Below are positions 56,183 to 64,000 of a stretch of 64,000 nt of DNA, one piece after another. The notes under the pieces were generated by a model that did no database searches, was not told where the DNA came from, and saw only the letters and a program-made list of their open reading frames with translations. The DNA lies in assembly GCF_013820765.1 (NCBI RefSeq), contig NZ_JABJVM010000012.1, positions 25,315 to 89,314 on the forward strand, read 5' to 3'. Numbering within the stretch: the first letter of the stretch is position 1; every line of letters begins with the position of its first letter. The DNA is from Paenilisteria rustica. Lineage in GTDB: Bacteria > Bacillota > Bacilli > Lactobacillales > Listeriaceae. The position numbers were made by a program, and so were the translations under genes.

Positions 56183-57358
56183 ATGGGAAAATACGATTTT
56201 AATGAGGTCGTGGATCGGAAAAATACATATTGTACGCAGTGGGATTATATCGAGGACCGATTTGGGGAAGCTGATTTACTGCCATTTTCGATTTCGGATA
56301 CGGAGTTTCGGGTTGCAACGCCAGTTCTTGAGGTGATTCAGGAACGGGTGGCGCACGGTGTTTTTGGCTATTCGAGGTGGAATCATGAGGCGTTTAAGGG
56401 GAGTATTATTGATTGGTACAAGAAGCGTTTCGATGCGCATTTTGACATGGATTGGGTGTTGTATAGTCCTACGGTTTGTTACGCTATTTCGGTTCTAGTA
56501 CGTTTGAAAAGTGCAGAACGAGATCGTGTGGTGGTTTTTTCACCGATGTATGATGCTTTTTATAGCCTGATTCAGGAAAATAATCGCGAACTAGTTGAAA
56601 ATGAGCTTTTGTGGGATAATGGTACGTATCGCATTGATTTTGAGCGTTTGGAGGAGCAGTTGCAGGGAGCTAAGATTTTACTGTTGACGAATCCGCATAA
56701 TCCAACAGGTCGGGTCTTTCAAAAAGCGGAATTAGCAATGATTATTGAAATTTGCGAGCGATTAGGTGTTTTTATTATTTCCGATGATATTCACATGGAT
56801 ATTGTGTATGGAAATGCGCGCTATACGCCGATTCTGGGCTTGGTAGAGAACCCTACGAACATGTGTATTTGCACGTCGGCTAGTAAAACGATGAATACGC
56901 CTGGGTTGATGGGATCTTATTTATTGGTGCCGGACAAATTGCTTCGTGAAGCCTTTTTGAAGCAGTTGAAGCAACGTGATGCGCTTTCGTCGGTCAGTAT
57001 TCTAGGAATGTATGCGACGATGGCCACCTACAATGAAAGCGCGGATTATGTGGATGAACTGGTGGTACATTTGGAAAGCAACATGCATTTTCTGAAAAGT
57101 TATATCGCGAATCACATGCCAGAAATTCATTTTGAGATACCAGAGGGAACGTACTTGGCTTGGCTGGATGTTTCTACGCTTGGTGTGTCGAAGGAAGTCT
57201 TACAAGATGCGTTGATTCATGTTGGAAAAGTGGCGATTATGCCGGGTGAAACGTATGGCGGAAAAGGTTTTTTACGAATGAATGTGGCGTGTTCGCGAAG
57301 CAAGTTAGTCGATGGTTTAGAACGGATGCATAAAGCAATTTTGACATTAAGGGGGTAA
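56183..57358 (+). CDS. MalY/PatB-type PLP aminotransferase (C-S lyase)
   Basis: 391 residues, fold-type I PLP enzyme. The PLP lysine is in SASKTMNTPGL, with LLTNPHNPTGRVF and IISDDIHMDIV typical of PatB/MalY cystathionine beta-lyases. It may cleave C-S bonds or act as a regulator like MalY. It lies within the PTS operon, which suggests a substrate carrying both sugar and amino acid parts (inference). The ribosome site is AGGAAAGAG. Confidence 0.88.
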   Translation: MGKYDFNEVVDRKNTYCTQWDYIEDRFGEADLLPFSISDTEFRVATPVLEVIQERVAHGVFGYSRWNHEAFKGSIIDWYKKRFDAHFDMDWVLYSPTVCYAISVLVRLKSAERDRVVVFSPMYDAFYSLIQENNRELVENELLWDNGTYRIDFERLEEQLQGAKILLLTNPHNPTGRVFQKAELAMIIEICERLGVFIISDDIHMDIVYGNARYTPILGLVENPTNMCICTSASKTMNTPGLMGSYLLVPDKLLREAFLKQLKQRDALSSVSILGMYATMATYNESADYVDELVVHLESNMHFLKSYIANHMPEIHFEIPEGTYLAWLDVSTLGVSKEVLQDALIHVGKVAIMPGETYGGKGFLRMNVACSRSKLVDGLERMHKAILTLRG

Positions 57359-57362
57359 AGCG

Positions 57363-59099
57363 ATGCTAAATCAGCGACAAATACAAATCATGGAACGGCT
57401 GGAAAATGGCAAAGCAAGCGGTTTAGAACTCGCAAAATTAACAGGAACCTCGAAAAGGACGATTTTGCGGGATATTTCTCAAATGAACCACTTACTTCAA
57501 TCGGTGGGGGAGATAAGCTCTAGTCAAGCGGGTGGATACCAATTGCATATTCAGGATAAAATGGCTTATCGGAAGCTTTTGCATCAGTCTATGTATGATG
57601 ATGAGCTTATTTTGCTGGAGCTGTTGCGCCATGATTTTCGAACACTCGATGATTTAGCAGCTACCTTATTTTTGTCAAAACCAATGATATCGGAGAAAAT
57701 TGTTTTTTTGCGGGGACATTATGCGAATCGTTTGGAAATTAAATCGAAGCCGAATTACGGGCATTATTTGGATGAGCCGTTATTCCGAAAAATGATTGTC
57801 TTGGCGAATTTGATTGATAAGAATCCTATTTTCTTCTGTGAACGTTTAGAAATTCCGGAGGGTGAGTATGATGCTCTGTTACGGAGAATTAGGGAGCTAG
57901 ATGTGGCAAACTATTATCCAAATATTCATTCTGCCCACTTAGTGAGTTTAATTTTGGCGGCGATTGTTTTGGGGGATGGGGAGGATGCACAGGAAACTTC
58001 CTTTTTGGACGAATTAGAGCTTCCCGTGGCGGCGCAACATCTGTTATCGCAGTTTTTTAAGATGCAACAACGGAAAAGTCAGGCGATTACGACGAGCGCG
58101 ATGCAGGAAGTTTTGCAGAGGCAAGGGGAGCAATATAGTGCGCTAGTTTTTGATATGGAATTGGTGGAGCAGTTGGTGGGGCACTTGAAGCGAAGTATTG
58201 CGTATCCAATTATTTTGCATGATCGCAAGTTGCATAACATTTCTAATATTAAGGCAGTCTATCCATTGGCTTTTGATTTGAGTATTACGTTTGTGGCTAA
58301 TGTGAATGAGCTATTTGGTATCGAATTGTATGATATCGATTTAATTGGACTTTATTTCTCGTGTGCGATGGAGCGGGGTAGGCAAGCCGCGGCAAAAGTG
58401 GTATTATTTTCGGATCAGTATGCAGTGGCTAGCATTAATAAACAGATGATTGAGCGGGAGATTCAGACGGTTGAGGTCATTGTTGTGATGCACCAAAAGG
58501 ATTTGCAACGGACGCTTGAGCAGCAGGATATTAAGTTGTTATTGAATAATCATGCAGTTTATCCGGATGTGGGTGCAGATGTGGCATGTATCGAAATCAA
58601 GAAAATAATTACGAAACCGGAGTTGCAGGAGATTCAGGACACTTTAGAAAAAATTGATGTTCGCAAAAATATTTGTACTTTTTTCCCCAAGGATTTGGCG
58701 ATGGATTATGATAACAAAACGGAAGAAGATTGGGACATGATTGTGCGCGGAATTTGCGAGGAACTTGTAGAAAAAGCGATTTTAACCCCAGATGAAGCGT
58801 TTAAAATTCAGGAACGTGAGCAAAAAGGGAATAATTTAGTGATTAACCATCTGGCGTTACCGCATTGCACGACGGAAAGGAACCAAGCATTTTTTGCTGT
58901 TTTTGTGCATTTAGCGAGGCCGGTTCAGGTGGATGGAACGGTTGTACAGAATGCTTTGATTGCTTGTGTGAATCCAAATGTGAGTACGGAGTTGAAGGTG
59001 TTCAGTTATTTATACTACGTGCTAAATGAGCATGATGACGAGACGATTTTAGGATTACCAGATTATGATGCTTTTATCGCTTGTATTGTAAAAAATTAA
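57363..59099 (+). CDS. PRD-containing PTS transcription activator (BglG/MtlR-like)
   Basis: 578 residues. Two N-terminal HTH units (RQIQIMERLENGKASGLELAKLTGTSKRTILRDI, and about 85-140), PRD-like regions (about 170-380) and a degenerate EIIB-like segment without the active Cys (AAKVVLFSDQYAVA, about 395). A C-terminal EIIA-like domain carries the phospho-His in HLALPHCTTE (about 500). It should activate the operon when the sugar is present. It starts 4 bases after the aminotransferase stop. Confidence 0.88.
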   Translation: MLNQRQIQIMERLENGKASGLELAKLTGTSKRTILRDISQMNHLLQSVGEISSSQAGGYQLHIQDKMAYRKLLHQSMYDDELILLELLRHDFRTLDDLAATLFLSKPMISEKIVFLRGHYANRLEIKSKPNYGHYLDEPLFRKMIVLANLIDKNPIFFCERLEIPEGEYDALLRRIRELDVANYYPNIHSAHLVSLILAAIVLGDGEDAQETSFLDELELPVAAQHLLSQFFKMQQRKSQAITTSAMQEVLQRQGEQYSALVFDMELVEQLVGHLKRSIAYPIILHDRKLHNISNIKAVYPLAFDLSITFVANVNELFGIELYDIDLIGLYFSCAMERGRQAAAKVVLFSDQYAVASINKQMIEREIQTVEVIVVMHQKDLQRTLEQQDIKLLLNNHAVYPDVGADVACIEIKKIITKPELQEIQDTLEKIDVRKNICTFFPKDLAMDYDNKTEEDWDMIVRGICEELVEKAILTPDEAFKIQEREQKGNNLVINHLALPHCTTERNQAFFAVFVHLARPVQVDGTVVQNALIACVNPNVSTELKVFSYLYYVLNEHDDETILGLPDYDAFIACIVKN

Positions 59100-59153
59100 A
59101 AGCAGGATTCGCGCTTTCCCTTGAGATAAGGTGCGTGATCCTGCTTATTTTTT
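59100..59153 (+). terminator. Terminator after the PTS operon
   Basis: AAGCAGGAT pairs with ATCCTGCTT, with inner CGCGC/GTGCG and CCTT/AAGG pairs, followed by ATTTTTT. Confidence 0.88.
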
Positions 59154-59160
59154 ATGATGA

Positions 59161-61512
59161 TTATTTTCCGAACAGAACGCTAAACGATTTGCCGTTTTTA
59201 GCAGCGGTATTGATTTGAATGCGCCAGTTTTTTCCTTGTGTTGTGACACTTGCTTCTGGGGATTTACTTTTAATTTTGTGACCTGCAACTTTTGGTACTA
59301 AAAATACAATTTTGCTTTGTTCCATCGATGGGTCTGATAATGTGACTTTTTGTAATGTAGCGGATTTGCGGATCATGATGGAGCCGCGGGTTTGAGCTAC
59401 GATACCGTTTAGCGTGCTAGCTTGGCGGAAGTTTGCAATCCAAAGATTCTGCGATTTATCGAACACGGCTTGTTGATTTAGATTGTTAGCGCGGATTTCG
59501 ATATCGATTTTTTTGCTGTAAGCTTCAGTTGCTTGCTTAGATTTTCCTGGTAATAGGATGTAGCCGTAAGATTTATTTGTTGGCTTTTTGCCGTGGGAGA
59601 TCGTGATGCCTGCATAGTTTGCGCTCACTAGTTCGTTGCGATTTCGAATGTTTAGTGTATTCCAGTTGCCTGCCTTTGTTTTTTTATAGGCTGTGACGTT
59701 GGTGGCGGTTGGGAAAACGTAACCGATACTTTGACTTGGACTTGCGCCGTTTAGATAGGCCCACTTGGTCGTGATATTTTTGGTTTGACCGAGATTTATT
59801 GTTTGGCCGCCAACGACGAATGTATTGAGATTCGTATGGAGCAATTTACGGTTTTCAACAATGGTTTCGGTATTTAGATTTTCTTTTGAGGTGATGCCGG
59901 CTCCTAAAGCGACGATTCTACCGTTCAAAAAGAACCAGGATTTACGTGCATCAAGCGTGCTTCCAGTCACATTTTTCATGTTGTAGTGCATCGTTGCTGA
60001 GCCGTTTTGTTGATCGGAAACGCCGCCAGACCAAGGTTGGGGGTTGAAGTATTTGGCATTGTCTACGGTAATCGGTTTTGTTTTATGATCGGTGGTGGTA
60101 CCCGCGAGACTAGTCATGTCAACGGTTGGGTAGTAATTGCCCTCGTATGCTTCATCGCCATTATATAGATAAAGGGAGCCGGTTCCTGTATAGTAGCCGA
60201 GTTTGTTTTGGCCGCCGATACTTTCAAAAGCGGATACTTTTTTAGAAAACATACTGATTCCAGCGACGTAAGTGGGCTTTGTGTCAACCATTTGACTTGC
60301 ACTGGCCATCATTTTGTTTTGTGTCCGTGTTGGATAGGTGGCAGGGATTTTTTTATTTAACAAGATAGCTTGGAATGCTTGAGCTTGTGGTAGTGTTAGA
60401 TTTTTATAGAAATCAGTTTTTAAGGATTGACTGATAATTGAAGATTTCATAATATTGGCATATTTCGCGCGATATGCGATATTTGTATTTTTTTGGCTGA
60501 TTGTAAACATATCATAGATTATTGTGTGCGCGACTTGTTCATTTGTAACAGCTTTTAGCGAAACGCCACGGCCTCGGGTCATATCCAGGACCTCATCTTT
60601 ATAGAGAGCGGGAAGGTACGCATTATCGAGATAACTGAACATGGTTGGGAGGGAGCGGAAACTGCCAAAGGATTTCGTGCCAGCCAGCAATTGATAAAAG
60701 TCAGCGCTACGAGCTAAAACATCGGCGCCGTAACCAGTTGTGTATGGTGTATTCGTGTGTTGAATGAATGATCCATCTGCGTAAAAACCGTCGCCAGAAG
60801 TGACGGGTGTATAAACGCGTCTTACAATTTCAGCACCGAGATTTATTTTGGCTTGGTCATTCCCTATAACACCCCGTAATGTAATCACAAAGCCTTTATT
60901 AATGCGGTTAGCGCCAGTTCCGATAGTCCGTTCACTTGCAGTTGCTGGTTCAAAATGATCAATAGCTTTTAGGTAAGTCTGTAGAGTAGCGGCAGGGATA
61001 TCGGTTTTCATTAAGGCTAATATATTCACAAGTGAAATCGGTGTACCAATTTGCAAATCATACCAGTTATAAGGAGACGATGCGCTGACTTTTTCATTAT
61101 AGATATTGGTGTGAAACCAGTTTAGTGAGTAGAGAATATCTTGTTTAAGTGCTGGTTTGTGATAGTAAATCGAGTTTGGTGTTTGGTATAAAATTGCCAT
61201 TTTTTGAATGTTTGAAGCGATAATGGTGATTTGTGTAGAACTCGTTTTCCAAGCTGTTATGTTCGAGAAGAGATAGTTTTTCTTTGGATCTTTGTTCAGT
61301 CTGCTTAGTACGCTTTGCTGTAGTTCGCGTTCCTTTTCAGCTAAGGTTAGTTTTAAGGCAACATTAGAGTTGGGAAAGGCCTTACCAGTCAAAGATACTT
61401 TCCAATTGTTGAGTGACATATTTTGTTCAGCGGTTGTTTGAGCATATGTTTTATCACTAATGATAAGTAATAAGGATATCATTAGAAAAAAAATCATTAT
61501 ATATTTTTTCAT
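59161..61512 (-). CDS. Secreted polysaccharide lyase family 8 enzyme
   Basis: 783 residues. Signal peptide 1-24 (MKKYIMIFFLMISLLLIISD), an alpha/alpha toroid with catalytic residues, then beta-sandwich domains. Family 8 signatures: Asn149-Trp150 in NWYDLQIGTP, His252 (FIQHTNTPY), Tyr261 (GYGADVL) and Arg313/Arg315 (TRGRGVS). The family cuts hyaluronan, chondroitin, xanthan or alginate-like chains; the substrate is not determined here. No wall anchor. ATG 61512 with GAGGTG; the longer frame has no ribosome site. Confidence 0.9.
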   Translation of the reverse strand: MKKYIMIFFLMISLLLIISDKTYAQTTAEQNMSLNNWKVSLTGKAFPNSNVALKLTLAEKERELQQSVLSRLNKDPKKNYLFSNITAWKTSSTQITIIASNIQKMAILYQTPNSIYYHKPALKQDILYSLNWFHTNIYNEKVSASSPYNWYDLQIGTPISLVNILALMKTDIPAATLQTYLKAIDHFEPATASERTIGTGANRINKGFVITLRGVIGNDQAKINLGAEIVRRVYTPVTSGDGFYADGSFIQHTNTPYTTGYGADVLARSADFYQLLAGTKSFGSFRSLPTMFSYLDNAYLPALYKDEVLDMTRGRGVSLKAVTNEQVAHTIIYDMFTISQKNTNIAYRAKYANIMKSSIISQSLKTDFYKNLTLPQAQAFQAILLNKKIPATYPTRTQNKMMASASQMVDTKPTYVAGISMFSKKVSAFESIGGQNKLGYYTGTGSLYLYNGDEAYEGNYYPTVDMTSLAGTTTDHKTKPITVDNAKYFNPQPWSGGVSDQQNGSATMHYNMKNVTGSTLDARKSWFFLNGRIVALGAGITSKENLNTETIVENRKLLHTNLNTFVVGGQTINLGQTKNITTKWAYLNGASPSQSIGYVFPTATNVTAYKKTKAGNWNTLNIRNRNELVSANYAGITISHGKKPTNKSYGYILLPGKSKQATEAYSKKIDIEIRANNLNQQAVFDKSQNLWIANFRQASTLNGIVAQTRGSIMIRKSATLQKVTLSDPSMEQSKIVFLVPKVAGHKIKSKSPEASVTTQGKNWRIQINTAAKNGKSFSVLFGK

Positions 61513-61621
61513 GGTAATTGCACCTCTATCTTCATATTTTAGACACATTATTTACGATAAAGTGACTTTCCTTACTTGATTACCCGAGAAAATGCGAGGG
61601 AAAACACAAAAAAATATATAA

Positions 61622-61643
61622 AGACACAAAATAGACACATTTG
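61622..61643. promoter_or_regulatory. GACACAAAAT-type direct repeat upstream of the lyase
   Basis: AGACACAAAATAGACACA, with one more AGACACAT at 61541-61548. Matches the motif at 44133-44156 but in the opposite orientation relative to its gene. Confidence 0.4.
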
Positions 61644-61785
61644 AAAAGCGTTCAAATTATATGAAAGTATAAAATATTACTTTAATCATAAAGGTATGAC
61701 GTAAATGGTTTTAAATTAAATGTAAAAAATATTACTTTATGTATTTCGATAAAAAAATTTTAAAATAAGTGAATTTTAGACAAAC

Positions 61786-61816
61786 AAAAAACCTACTGAG
61801 AGCCAGCAGGTTTTTT
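61786..61816 (-). terminator. Terminator of the minus-strand membrane gene cluster
   Basis: AAAAAACCTACT pairs with AGCAGGTTTTTT (one mismatch) around GAGAGCC; T-runs on both strands. Confidence 0.85.
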
Positions 61817-61821
61817 GGGGA

Positions 61822-62250
61822 TTATTTTATTTTGCCTAGGTCTAAGATGATTTTAATTGCGAATAATAAGATGATAAGTGGTAGGAAGACACCGCCCAAT
61901 TGTCTGCTGAAGATACTGTTTGCTGCCGATAAAATAACAAACACACTTAGTGCGAAATAGAGCATTTTAGGGACGGCAATGCCTTTTCTGAGTTTGGAGT
62001 AATTATTGAATAGTAATAAGGCGAAAATCGCGTACAAAACGCAGAATATCGATGCTAGAATTCGCGCGATTTGTAAGGCATGAATCGCATCGGCCCCAAC
62101 ACCCTTTGTAGACAGCGTGAATAGGAAAAACACACCTAGCAGGGTGAATAGGGCGAACAGCGTACAAATAATTGCAAGCGTTAATGTCATCCAGCGCGGA
62201 TTTGTCAACTGGGCACGTAAAACGGCTTTTTCGTCTAGTTGATTTTCCAT
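61822..62250 (-). CDS. Four-helix membrane protein, function unknown
   Basis: 142 residues with four predicted membrane helices (about 22-46, 56-80, 94-112, 118-138) and a short charged N-terminus. No motif I recognise. The ribosome site is GGAGC. Third gene behind the HAAS gene on the minus strand, so probably in the same operon. Confidence 0.7.
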   Translation of the reverse strand: MENQLDEKAVLRAQLTNPRWMTLTLAIICTLFALFTLLGVFFLFTLSTKGVGADAIHALQIARILASIFCVLYAIFALLLFNNYSKLRKGIAVPKMLYFALSVFVILSAANSIFSRQLGGVFLPLIILLFAIKIILDLGKIK

Positions 62251-62314
62251 TTTTATAATAGCTCCTTCAAATAAAGTTTTTGATTCTATTTGAATGTACC
62301 ATATATGCGCCGAA

Positions 62315-62953
62315 TTATAAAGTTGTCATGTGACGTTTTGTACTAAAAAAGTATAGCGAGATTGGCCACCATACAACGGCGAAAATCGGATAAATCGCCC
62401 AAATTACGCTTGGTGAGAATGCCCAGTTCATGCCGATAACAAAGGCGCTAATCCAAATACTAGCTTGAATGGAAAAGGAGAAAAAGGACTTGTGTTTGGC
62501 ATGATATAACGATAAAGGCCACCAACCAACTGCGAAAATAATCGCGATGACCCATGGATAGTTAGGTGAAAAGGCAACGTTAAGCAACGCATAATAGATA
62601 ATCGTTGTCGTAGCACCAATCACAGCCGCAGTCATCGTATAAGCTTTTTTCCCGAAAGCTGTAAAAACAGGCCAGAAAACAAGCGGATAGAGGGCGTATA
62701 GAACCCAGAGCAAGTTTGGCGTTTCGCGTAGGTTGATAACAGTTAGCAAGATAATGAAGACGGAACTCGTGAAGAATGCGAACTGTTTCAAATTTTGGCG
62801 GTAAACGAAATACATGGATAATGGCCACAGAAGTAGGGCGATGCATGGGTAGATGCTCCAGTCGAGCGTTGGTGTGAGGAAATAATTAAGCATGACTAGG
62901 AAAAACATACAAATCGCGCTACCGACGATAGAAAAACTGACTAAACCTTTCAA
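62315..62953 (-). CDS. Membrane protein with repeated 2TM units
   Basis: 213 residues, about eight short membrane helices. The motif W-x2-[YF]P-x2-A-x3-WP[LIV]-x3-Y recurs: DWSIYPCIALLLWPLSMYF, WVLYALYPLVFWPVF, WVIAIIFAVGWWPLSLY and WAIYPIFAVVWWPISLYF, giving four copies of the unit found once at the end of each HAAS protein. TTG 62953 is chosen because GGGGAGG fits it; it overlaps the previous gene's stop. The longer frame would enter the HAAS gene. Confidence 0.75.
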   Translation of the reverse strand: MKGLVSFSIVGSAICMFFLVMLNYFLTPTLDWSIYPCIALLLWPLSMYFVYRQNLKQFAFFTSSVFIILLTVINLRETPNLLWVLYALYPLVFWPVFTAFGKKAYTMTAAVIGATTTIIYYALLNVAFSPNYPWVIAIIFAVGWWPLSLYHAKHKSFFSFSIQASIWISAFVIGMNWAFSPSVIWAIYPIFAVVWWPISLYFFSTKRHMTTL

Positions 62954-63369
62954 TTCATAACCTCCCCTTGGACGCGAAGGCATCTAAAATACATGGCGAG
63001 CGGCCACCAAACAATTGCAAAAGCAGGGAAAACGACCCACAGAACGGTTGGCGTGTAAGAAATATTGATGAATAGTAGTAAGCCGATGATGAGAGCGGCA
63101 CCAACGAGTGAGAATTGGAAATGCGTCCAAGCAAGATAGGCTTTAGGCGGTTTTACACGAGCCTCAGCCAGTTCCATACGCAGATCCGTCAAATCACCGA
63201 GTTCCACAATCGCTTTATTAATCGCGTCCTCCTCCGATTTTCCTTGGGCCATAAGGATATCAACTTTGTCCTCGAGACCGTGCAAGATTTCCTCTTTCAT
63301 GAATAAACTTTCCTCCGTTACCGGAATATCTGCGAATAATTGTTCGACATGTTTTTTAATAGTTATCAT
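62950..63369 (-). CDS. HAAS/DUF1700-type membrane protein, second copy
   Basis: 139 residues, a paralogue of 34100-34519 (EEILHGLEDKVDILMAQGKSEEDAINKAIVELGDLTDL; WVVFPAFAIVWWPLAMYF). ATG 63369 has GGAGG 8 bases upstream; a GTG at 63411 is unlikely. No PadR gene is adjacent within the window, but the promoter carries the same operator as the other locus. First gene of a three-gene minus-strand operon. Confidence 0.82.
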   Translation of the reverse strand: MITIKKHVEQLFADIPVTEESLFMKEEILHGLEDKVDILMAQGKSEEDAINKAIVELGDLTDLRMELAEARVKPPKAYLAWTHFQFSLVGAALIIGLLLFINISYTPTVLWVVFPAFAIVWWPLAMYFRCLRVQGEVMN

Positions 63370-63415
63370 TTTTAAAACCTCCAAAGTATTCAAAAATACA
63401 ACTGCGCGCACAGTG

Positions 63416-63461
63416 TTCTATCTGATAGAGTAATGATAGCACGGATTACTCTATGTGTCAA
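63416..63461 (-). promoter_or_regulatory. Promoter and PadR-type operator of the second HAAS operon
   Basis: On the minus strand TTGACA (63456-63461), 17-base spacer, TATCAT (63433-63438). ATAGAGTAAT (63425-63434) and ATTACTCTAT (63445-63454) form an inverted repeat over the spacer and -10. The 19-mer at 63416-63434 equals that at 33739-33757 except one base. Confidence 0.75.
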
Positions 63462-63482
63462 AGTAATCTGTTGTGGCTCTTA

Positions 63483-63546
63483 TGAAGCGTACTATGCTGA
63501 ATTAGAGCCTCAATATGCATGAGAGTGAAACGAGCATGTAATCCGC
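63483..63546 (-). repeat. Structured repeat element, reverse-oriented copy
   Basis: Read on the minus strand: GGATTACATGCTCG, TTTCAC, TCTCATGCATATTG, then the hairpin GGCTCT...AGAGCC with the loop TTCAGCA...GCTTCATA, nearly the same as 5094-5167. A short stem CGCC/GGCG precedes the core. Confidence 0.8.
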
Positions 63547-64000
63547 CAGTGGGCGATTGCAACGGGGAATGAGGAATAACCCCAAAACAGATAGATACGT
63601 GGGAAACCAAAACGCCTGTAGCAGGTAACATGAAAAACCGCAGAATAAATAAGACCCAAGAAACCAAAGTCCCCCAATATGGCTAGGAGCGTTAGCGAGT
63701 TGGCGAAACCGACAAGAGTATGAGATTTGAGAAAAATAAAAACTCTGATCCTACCAGCGAATGAGAAAGTCGGCAAACCAAAACATGAAAAACTACAGAA
63801 CAATTAAGGACCAGTAAACGACCGAGCCACAATATGCATGAGAGTGAAACGAGCATGTAATCCACCAGTGGGTGATTGCAACGGGGAATGAGGAATAACC
63901 CCAAAACAGATAGATACGTGGGAAACCAAAACGCCTGTAGCAGGTAACATGAAAAACCGCAGAATAAATAAGACCCAAGAAACCAAAGTCCCCCAATATG
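63512..64000. repeat. 319-bp direct tandem duplication reaching the window edge
   Basis: 63512-63681 recurs at 63831-64000 almost base for base; the second copy is cut by the window end. The few differences include a paired change in the hairpin before the core (CGCC/GGCG versus CACC/GGTG). A degenerate inner copy (AACATGAAAAAC...CAGAA...TAAG) lies about 63783-63815. No believable gene in this stretch. Confidence 0.85.

Noticed and set aside
63458..63996. Several 60-97 codon minus-strand frames near the right end
   Set aside because: They lie within the 319-bp duplication and the structured repeats, lack ribosome sites and repeat each other.

Overview
The window looks like a chromosomal segment of a Listeria-type Firmicute. 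The gene order holB-ricT-yabA-yabB-yazA-rsmI-abrB-glcU-metG, then tatD-rpfB-rnmV-ksgA-veg-ispE-ydjC-purR, an efflux ABC set, two spoVG copies, glmU and prs, and then walRKHIJ-htrA, matches blocks known from Listeria, including the double spoVG. The base composition is clearly above the AT extreme of low-GC Firmicutes, so a Listeria sensu lato species is my best guess. This is a genus-level inference, and no rRNA gene is present to confirm it.

Layout. (1) 1-8.9 kb: housekeeping genes for DNA replication, RNA decay control, RNA methylation, a transition-state regulator, glucose uptake and Met-tRNA synthetase. (2) 8.9-10.9 kb: an accessory pair, an unknown protein plus an HTH-ImmA/IrrE metallopeptidase, inserted between metG and tatD. 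(3) 11-25.5 kb: the conserved tatD to prs block. (4) 25.7-33.2 kb: the WalRK envelope-stress operon and HtrA, directly after prs, where L. monocytogenes has the prfA-hly virulence locus. (5) 33.2-64 kb: an accessory region. It holds a PadR/HAAS membrane module, a glycosyltransferase, an Abi_2 (AbiF-type) HEPN gene behind a small structured RNA, a sugar ABC transporter with a GH3 beta-glucosidase and LacI regulator, several surface or secreted proteins, a holin-like type I toxin-antitoxin locus, a fructose-type PTS operon resembling frvABXR, a secreted family 8 polysaccharide lyase, and a second HAAS module.

How the parts work together. The accessory half looks built for carbohydrate scavenging and surface interaction. 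The lyase acts outside the cell. The ABC transporter and cytoplasmic GH3 enzyme import and split oligosaccharides under a LacI repressor, with identical GAAACGTTTC operators at both divergent promoters. The PTS operon carries a good cre site and its own PRD regulator. The two HAAS modules share a 19-bp operator-like sequence and may answer to the same PadR protein.

The most notable non-coding content is the promoter-RNA-terminator unit before the Abi_2 gene (36.3-36.4 kb), the convergent type I toxin-antitoxin locus (50.2-50.5 kb), and a family of hairpin-bearing repeats built on GGATTACATGCTCG...TCTCATGCATATTG. These repeats form a 69-bp tandem array at 50.65-51.1 kb and occur again near 5.1 kb and 63.5-64 kb, with paired stem changes that argue for conserved secondary structure. 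Everything here comes from reading the sequence; no database search was run.
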